From positions 1-28,082 of the forward strand of contig JBLHTU010000030.1 of NCBI GenBank assembly GCA_047627515.1: a stretch of DNA of 28,082 nucleotides, read 5' to 3'. Below the pieces are notes generated by a model. It was not told the DNA's origin and ran no database searches. It saw nothing but the letters and a program-made list of their open reading frames with translations. A program made the position numbers and the translations under genes. The first letter of the stretch is position 1. Every line of letters starts with the position of its first letter. The DNA is from JAYPLE01 sp047627515. Lineage in GTDB: Bacteria; Bacteroidota; Bacteroidia; Cytophagales; Cyclobacteriaceae. Shown here in pieces: positions 25,601 through 28,082 of this stretch.

Positions 25601-26725
25601 TTAGGCATATATGTTATTGAGAGCGCGATAGAACCAGTCCTCGTTACCAACATCTTTACTTTGGCCGGTTTGTCATCAGATACAATTTTGTACATAAGTC
25701 AATTTGTAGATGGTATAGAAAGTGCAAAGAAGGAAATACAGATCACCAAGAATCTCGTTGATCTCGACTTCCAGTACACACCACAATCAGACTCTCTATT
25801 TGGGTTTTATGCGACTTTCGAAATGATGGCTAATAATTTCAGCTCTGTTGAATGGACACTCGATAGTTCAGTCGTTTCCCAGCTCACCCCTGTTGATTTT
25901 GAAATCACTAATGATACGGCTTCTCTCTTTCTAAACATAGAGACAACAGAAGGTTGCTTAGCCAGCCTTGAAGAAACGCTGATTTTCTCTAGTTCCATAA
26001 CACCACTCATCGAGCCAAAATCAATCTGTCAAGGAGATGAATTTCAATTCTCATTCCAAGATGGCAGTCTTTTTGGGGTATTTACTGATTCGTCTTACAG
26101 CTCCGTGGTTGCAAAAACCACATTATTTACTTTCCCCGGTCTTTTTATGGATACGACCCTCTACATCGCCGCACTCAATGAGATTCTTCCTGGGGACTTG
26201 AAGCCAATACAGATTCAAGTTGTGGATTACCAATTTGAGATCGTCGCTACAGCAGATACCATTTACTTGAATCAAGGTAGATCCATCGGTTTCAGCGTTT
26301 CGATGGAAAGTGCAGCAGTGCTTTGGTTCATTGATAGCGTTTTTGAAACCAGTGATATTGCACCGACCCTGTTTTTCAGTACGCCTGGTACGCATCAAGT
26401 AATTGCAGAAGGTACTCATCCAATAGGCTGTGAATACAGAGACACCCTTACTATTGAGGTCATTGCGGAGTTCATTGAACCATTATCCCTTGCTAGAAAT
26501 AAACTTCCGGTTCTGTATCCAATTCCAACTACAGATAGCTGGCATATCGATGCTTCTCAAGTGTACACTTCCGTAGCAGTTTCAAATATGGCTGGAAAAT
26601 CGTTCGGTACAATCGAAGTAATTGATCATTCGATTGATGCAAGAAGTCTTCCTCCTGGACTCTATATACTCTCATTTCTCGGCTCCTCTGGTGCGAAATA
26701 CCAAGTAAAAGCCATCAAGCAATAA
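22610..26725 (+). CDS. secreted subtilisin-like serine protease with three Ig/PKD modules and T9SS sorting domain
   Basis: 1371 residues. A signal peptide (about 1-24) is followed by a pro-region (about 30-125). The S8 catalytic domain (about 140-440) has D164 in IIDTGIDLD, H218 in DVHGTRVAGI, N311 in AAAGN and S372 in GSSYAAPMVAG, so the triad and oxyanion residue are all present. A run of Asp/Asn (NGIDDDNNGYIDDYYGYDF) in the catalytic domain probably binds calcium. A beta-rich middle region (about 440-800) follows, then three modules of about 160 residues beginning at C822, C985 and C1140, the first containing a clear PKD domain (WFWDFGNGSQASG). The C terminus (about 1297-1371) is a type A T9SS sorting domain, with YPIP where YPNP is usual. 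The product is expected to be exported through the outer membrane by T9SS and to digest proteins outside the cell. Confidence 0.95.
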   Translation: MKSSSFLSFIFFVLSTLSGLLLSGQTTEQPAAPSTRVVIKFANQQAVQATSKDFSLKSLKRTVAPQNARPPAKQTLQEPVSSLLDNIFWIDVPASYSLKAFCDSLSSIKGVVYVEPEHQESLLYIPNDPAARVGGEQDYLQVIKAYAGWEITRGDSNIIIGIIDTGIDLDQEDLQQSIFTSTDIINGIDDDNNGYIDDYYGYDFANNDNDPFADNDVHGTRVAGISGADTDNGTGIAGLGFNSKIRALKIFNSLNNFSGGSYEAILYAADNGYDVVNLSWGSIDSYSQFNQDVINYAVLEKDLVVVAAAGNTPGNIAFYPAAYDNVLSVAATNLDDSKASFSSYHPTVDLAAPGVNIYTTINSGYGQDNGSSYAAPMVAGAAALLKAHRPNLNAVQLMEYLRSTADPIYEVSDNSQYVGRLGRGRLNIERALTATNPVSMHSTLSSFSSAYDQLYFGDTVTIYLSVENILSPVYEAKAILTSQSVYAQIIDDSYDIGFLATSESELIGPFSFVIAEDAPVNTKLDFVLTLSDADRYEDFHLYSFETAPGYVNLTNGTMVLTVDQDGDLGYAADGYLEGLGFIKDDVQLAKNIGFFVAIGDTLLIDNINNTSKRDSDFISLSQLRPNTNRDDTRYTYHQFTDSSQSFIKVEQTTIVWKKTPTQVAAILYRMTNINADTIFGLTNGLYIDYDLGSPNLNSSRFDQLKTIISSDGSSSAALRAISPENQLQRLIALDNAEISDSIKLSWITSDFIDSLGYDSLQNTALMIGNSTSFLSPGQSVSYTYLIGGANQDSTLMAQLDSAEVNLQIFASNPPISKQYTVCAGGSLLLVPDLGIDYFYFSDPFAQDTLAVNDSLLVANVSTDTLIYGSRKNDIGSDAIFAFAIDLIENIADFELPADTIFLGDVLSNRVALIDKSVQPISWFWDFGNGSQASGLSNPTPVFNDLGSYEVSLTITTEQGCSDTITKTLVIAARPESVPFDQVGFCPNETLTINTGNTLGIYVIESAIEPVLVTNIFTLAGLSSDTILYISQFVDGIESAKKEIQITKNLVDLDFQYTPQSDSLFGFYATFEMMANNFSSVEWTLDSSVVSQLTPVDFEITNDTASLFLNIETTEGCLASLEETLIFSSSITPLIEPKSICQGDEFQFSFQDGSLFGVFTDSSYSSVVAKTTLFTFPGLFMDTTLYIAALNEILPGDLKPIQIQVVDYQFEIVATADTIYLNQGRSIGFSVSMESAAVLWFIDSVFETSDIAPTLFFSTPGTHQVIAEGTHPIGCEYRDTLTIEVIAEFIEPLSLARNKLPVLYPIPTTDSWHIDASQVYTSVAVSNMAGKSFGTIEVIDHSIDARSLPPGLYILSFLGSSGAKYQVKAIKQ

Positions 26726-26790
26726 CCCATTCATAAAACATGGTTTTGAAGATGGCTGATGATTCACTAAATCACTTCAAAATCTATCCT

Positions 26791-27936
26791 ATGAAATACT
26801 TTGTTTTTAGTCTCGTGGTTTCGTTTTTGATTCCGACAACCTTCGCCCAATCCTATTTTCCTCCGAAAAACACTTGGGAAACCAAGTCACCGCAAGAAAT
26901 GGGACTCAATGAAAGCAGACTATCAGAAGCTGTGGCTTTTGCTGAATCTAATGAGTACTCTGGGGCCAAAGACTTGAGGATTGCCATTTTGAAAGGCTTT
27001 GAAAGGGAACCCTATCATGAAATACTTGGGCCAACTAAAAAACGAGGAGGACCTAGTGGTCTAATCATCAAAAACGGTTACATAGTCGCTGAATGGGGAG
27101 ACCCTGAACGGGTGGATATGACATTTAGTGTCACAAAGAGTTACCTATCCACATTGGCTGGAGTAGCTATGGATCAGAAGCTAATCAAGCAAGTGAATCA
27201 ACCAGTCGCTGAATATGTCTGGGACGGAACATTTGGCGGACCTCATAATCAATCAATCACTTGGCATCACTTACTCACCCAATCCTCCGCATGGTCTGGT
27301 ACCCTTTTCGGCATCAAAGACTGGGCAGATCGGCCACCACAAGAAGGAAACGTAGATGATTGGAAATTTGAAGCACCTAACCAATCAGGTACGGTCATGG
27401 AGTACAACGATGTCAGAGTAAATGTACTTGCCTACTCACTCCTTCAGATCTGGAGAAAGCCCCTCCCAATGGTCTTGAAAGAGCAAGTGATGGACCCTAT
27501 TGATGCAAGTACTACTTGGAGATGGTTTGGTTATAAAGATGCTTGGGTAACGGTAGATGGCATGCAAATGAAATCGGTTACTGGAGGTGGCCATTCTGGA
27601 GCTGGAATCTTCATCAACTCGTATGATCATGCAAGATTTGGCCTTTTATTTCTTAACAATGGAAAATGGAAAGATCAGCAGATCATCTCTGAAGAATGGA
27701 TCAGCAAAGCAAGAACTCCTTCCGAAGCCATGGAGAGCTATGGATATATGTGGTGGCTTAATAAAGGTCCAAGAAAGTGGGAACAAGTAGAGGATGAATC
27801 CATTTTCTACGCAGCAGGTTTTGGAGGGAATTTCATAGTTGTAGATCAGTCAAATGATCTAGTCATTGTAACTCGATGGTTAGAACCCTCGCAAATCGGT
27901 GAATTTGTCGCCAAAGTATTGGCGGCAAAAAAATGA
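26791..27936 (+). CDS. serine hydrolase, class C beta-lactamase family, secreted
   Basis: The ATG at 26791 gives a good signal peptide, MKYFVFSLVVSFLIPTTFAQ, and a 381-residue protein; an ATG at 26740 would put 17 polar residues before it and is less likely. The SxxK nucleophile motif is S113-x-x-K116 in TFSVTKSYL; the tyrosine motif is probably Y205 in MEYNDVRVN (YND rather than YSN); and the third motif is H268-S-G in GGGHSGAG, the HxG form found in esterase and peptidase members rather than KTG. A true beta-lactamase is therefore unlikely; an esterase or D-aminopeptidase-like hydrolase is more probable. It follows the protease after a 65-bp gap on the same strand. The natural substrate is unknown. 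Confidence 0.88.
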   Translation: MKYFVFSLVVSFLIPTTFAQSYFPPKNTWETKSPQEMGLNESRLSEAVAFAESNEYSGAKDLRIAILKGFEREPYHEILGPTKKRGGPSGLIIKNGYIVAEWGDPERVDMTFSVTKSYLSTLAGVAMDQKLIKQVNQPVAEYVWDGTFGGPHNQSITWHHLLTQSSAWSGTLFGIKDWADRPPQEGNVDDWKFEAPNQSGTVMEYNDVRVNVLAYSLLQIWRKPLPMVLKEQVMDPIDASTTWRWFGYKDAWVTVDGMQMKSVTGGGHSGAGIFINSYDHARFGLLFLNNGKWKDQQIISEEWISKARTPSEAMESYGYMWWLNKGPRKWEQVEDESIFYAAGFGGNFIVVDQSNDLVIVTRWLEPSQIGEFVAKVLAAKK

Positions 27937-28082
27937 ATCAAATAATTGTCTTTTAGTCAATGGCTAGCATTTTCGGCCTATGCGGATGTATCAATGAAAT
28001 ACAGTGCATGCACTTGAGTCCTACACGATTTCCAGACAGCTTATCCACAGCTTCAATAATTTCTCTTTACGATTAAGTCGCT

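Noticed and set aside
28003..28014. Perfect 12-bp palindrome AGTGCATGCACT.
   Set aside because: It has no loop, stands alone, and is of a size expected now and then by chance; no gene context gives it a role.
27937..28082. Short frames in the right-hand tail: minus 27953-28066 (37 codons between stops, with a CMHC and HPHRP stretch) and plus 27960-28076 (38 codons).
   Set aside because: The minus frame has no good start and is bounded by stops on both sides; the plus frame is antisense to it. Neither resembles a family I know. A gene remnant is possible but unsupported.

Overview
The window looks like chromosomal DNA from a member of the Bacteroidota, most likely a free-living Cytophagales-type bacterium. 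The evidence is a long lipobox-bearing sensor kinase with two-component propeller repeats and a Y_Y_Y domain, a subtilisin-like protease ending in a type IX secretion (T9SS) sorting domain, a fused hisB, a Bacteroidota-type arginine decarboxylase, menaquinone synthesis (menA), and a promoter matching the Bacteroidota -7/-33 consensus (TTG-N19-TAnnTTTG). The lineage call is inference from gene content only. Gene density is very high. The longest stretch between annotated proteins is 260 bp, upstream of hisG, and that stretch is not empty. No tRNA, rRNA, insertion sequence, CRISPR array or phage gene was seen.

Layout. 1-983 (+): the 3' half of an alpha/beta hydrolase and a four-helix cytochrome-b-like membrane protein. 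978-4523 (-): an orphan 1181-residue sensor histidine kinase. 4625-9052 (-): a histidine operon, hisL-hisG-hisD-hisC-hisB, preceded by a previously unlisted 15-codon His-rich leader peptide, a promoter and an RNA structure that together look like a transcription attenuator. 9194-10039 (-): a tandem universal stress protein followed by a strong hairpin. 10128-14694 (-): a compact unit of an amidinotransferase-fold enzyme, a CtlX-like citrulline hydrolase, argS and menA. 14823-16220 (+): arginine decarboxylase, divergent from that unit across a short region holding an inverted repeat. 16210-18754: a small HAD phosphatase (-), a dolichol-phosphate-mannose-synthase-like glycosyltransferase (+) and a LolC/E-type permease (-). 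18792-27936 (+): a NamZ-like lipoprotein, fmt, folA, a small membrane protein, a short-chain dehydrogenase, a giant secreted subtilase and a serine beta-lactamase-family hydrolase. The last 146 bases hold nothing I can name.

How the genes fit together. hisG, hisD, hisC and hisB cover ATP-PRPP condensation, IGP dehydration, transamination, Hol-P dephosphorylation and histidinol oxidation. hisH, hisA, hisF and hisI/E are not here. The guanidino-modifying pair, argS and arginine decarboxylase all act on arginine or its products, suggesting a locus that divides arginine between translation, a citrulline/ornithine route and polyamine synthesis. fmt and folA sit in one overlapping unit (formyl-Met-tRNA and folate one-carbon supply). 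The most interesting element is the hisL attenuator at 8975-9090. Its leader start region is complementary to the U-rich tract downstream, which gives a simple testable switch model.
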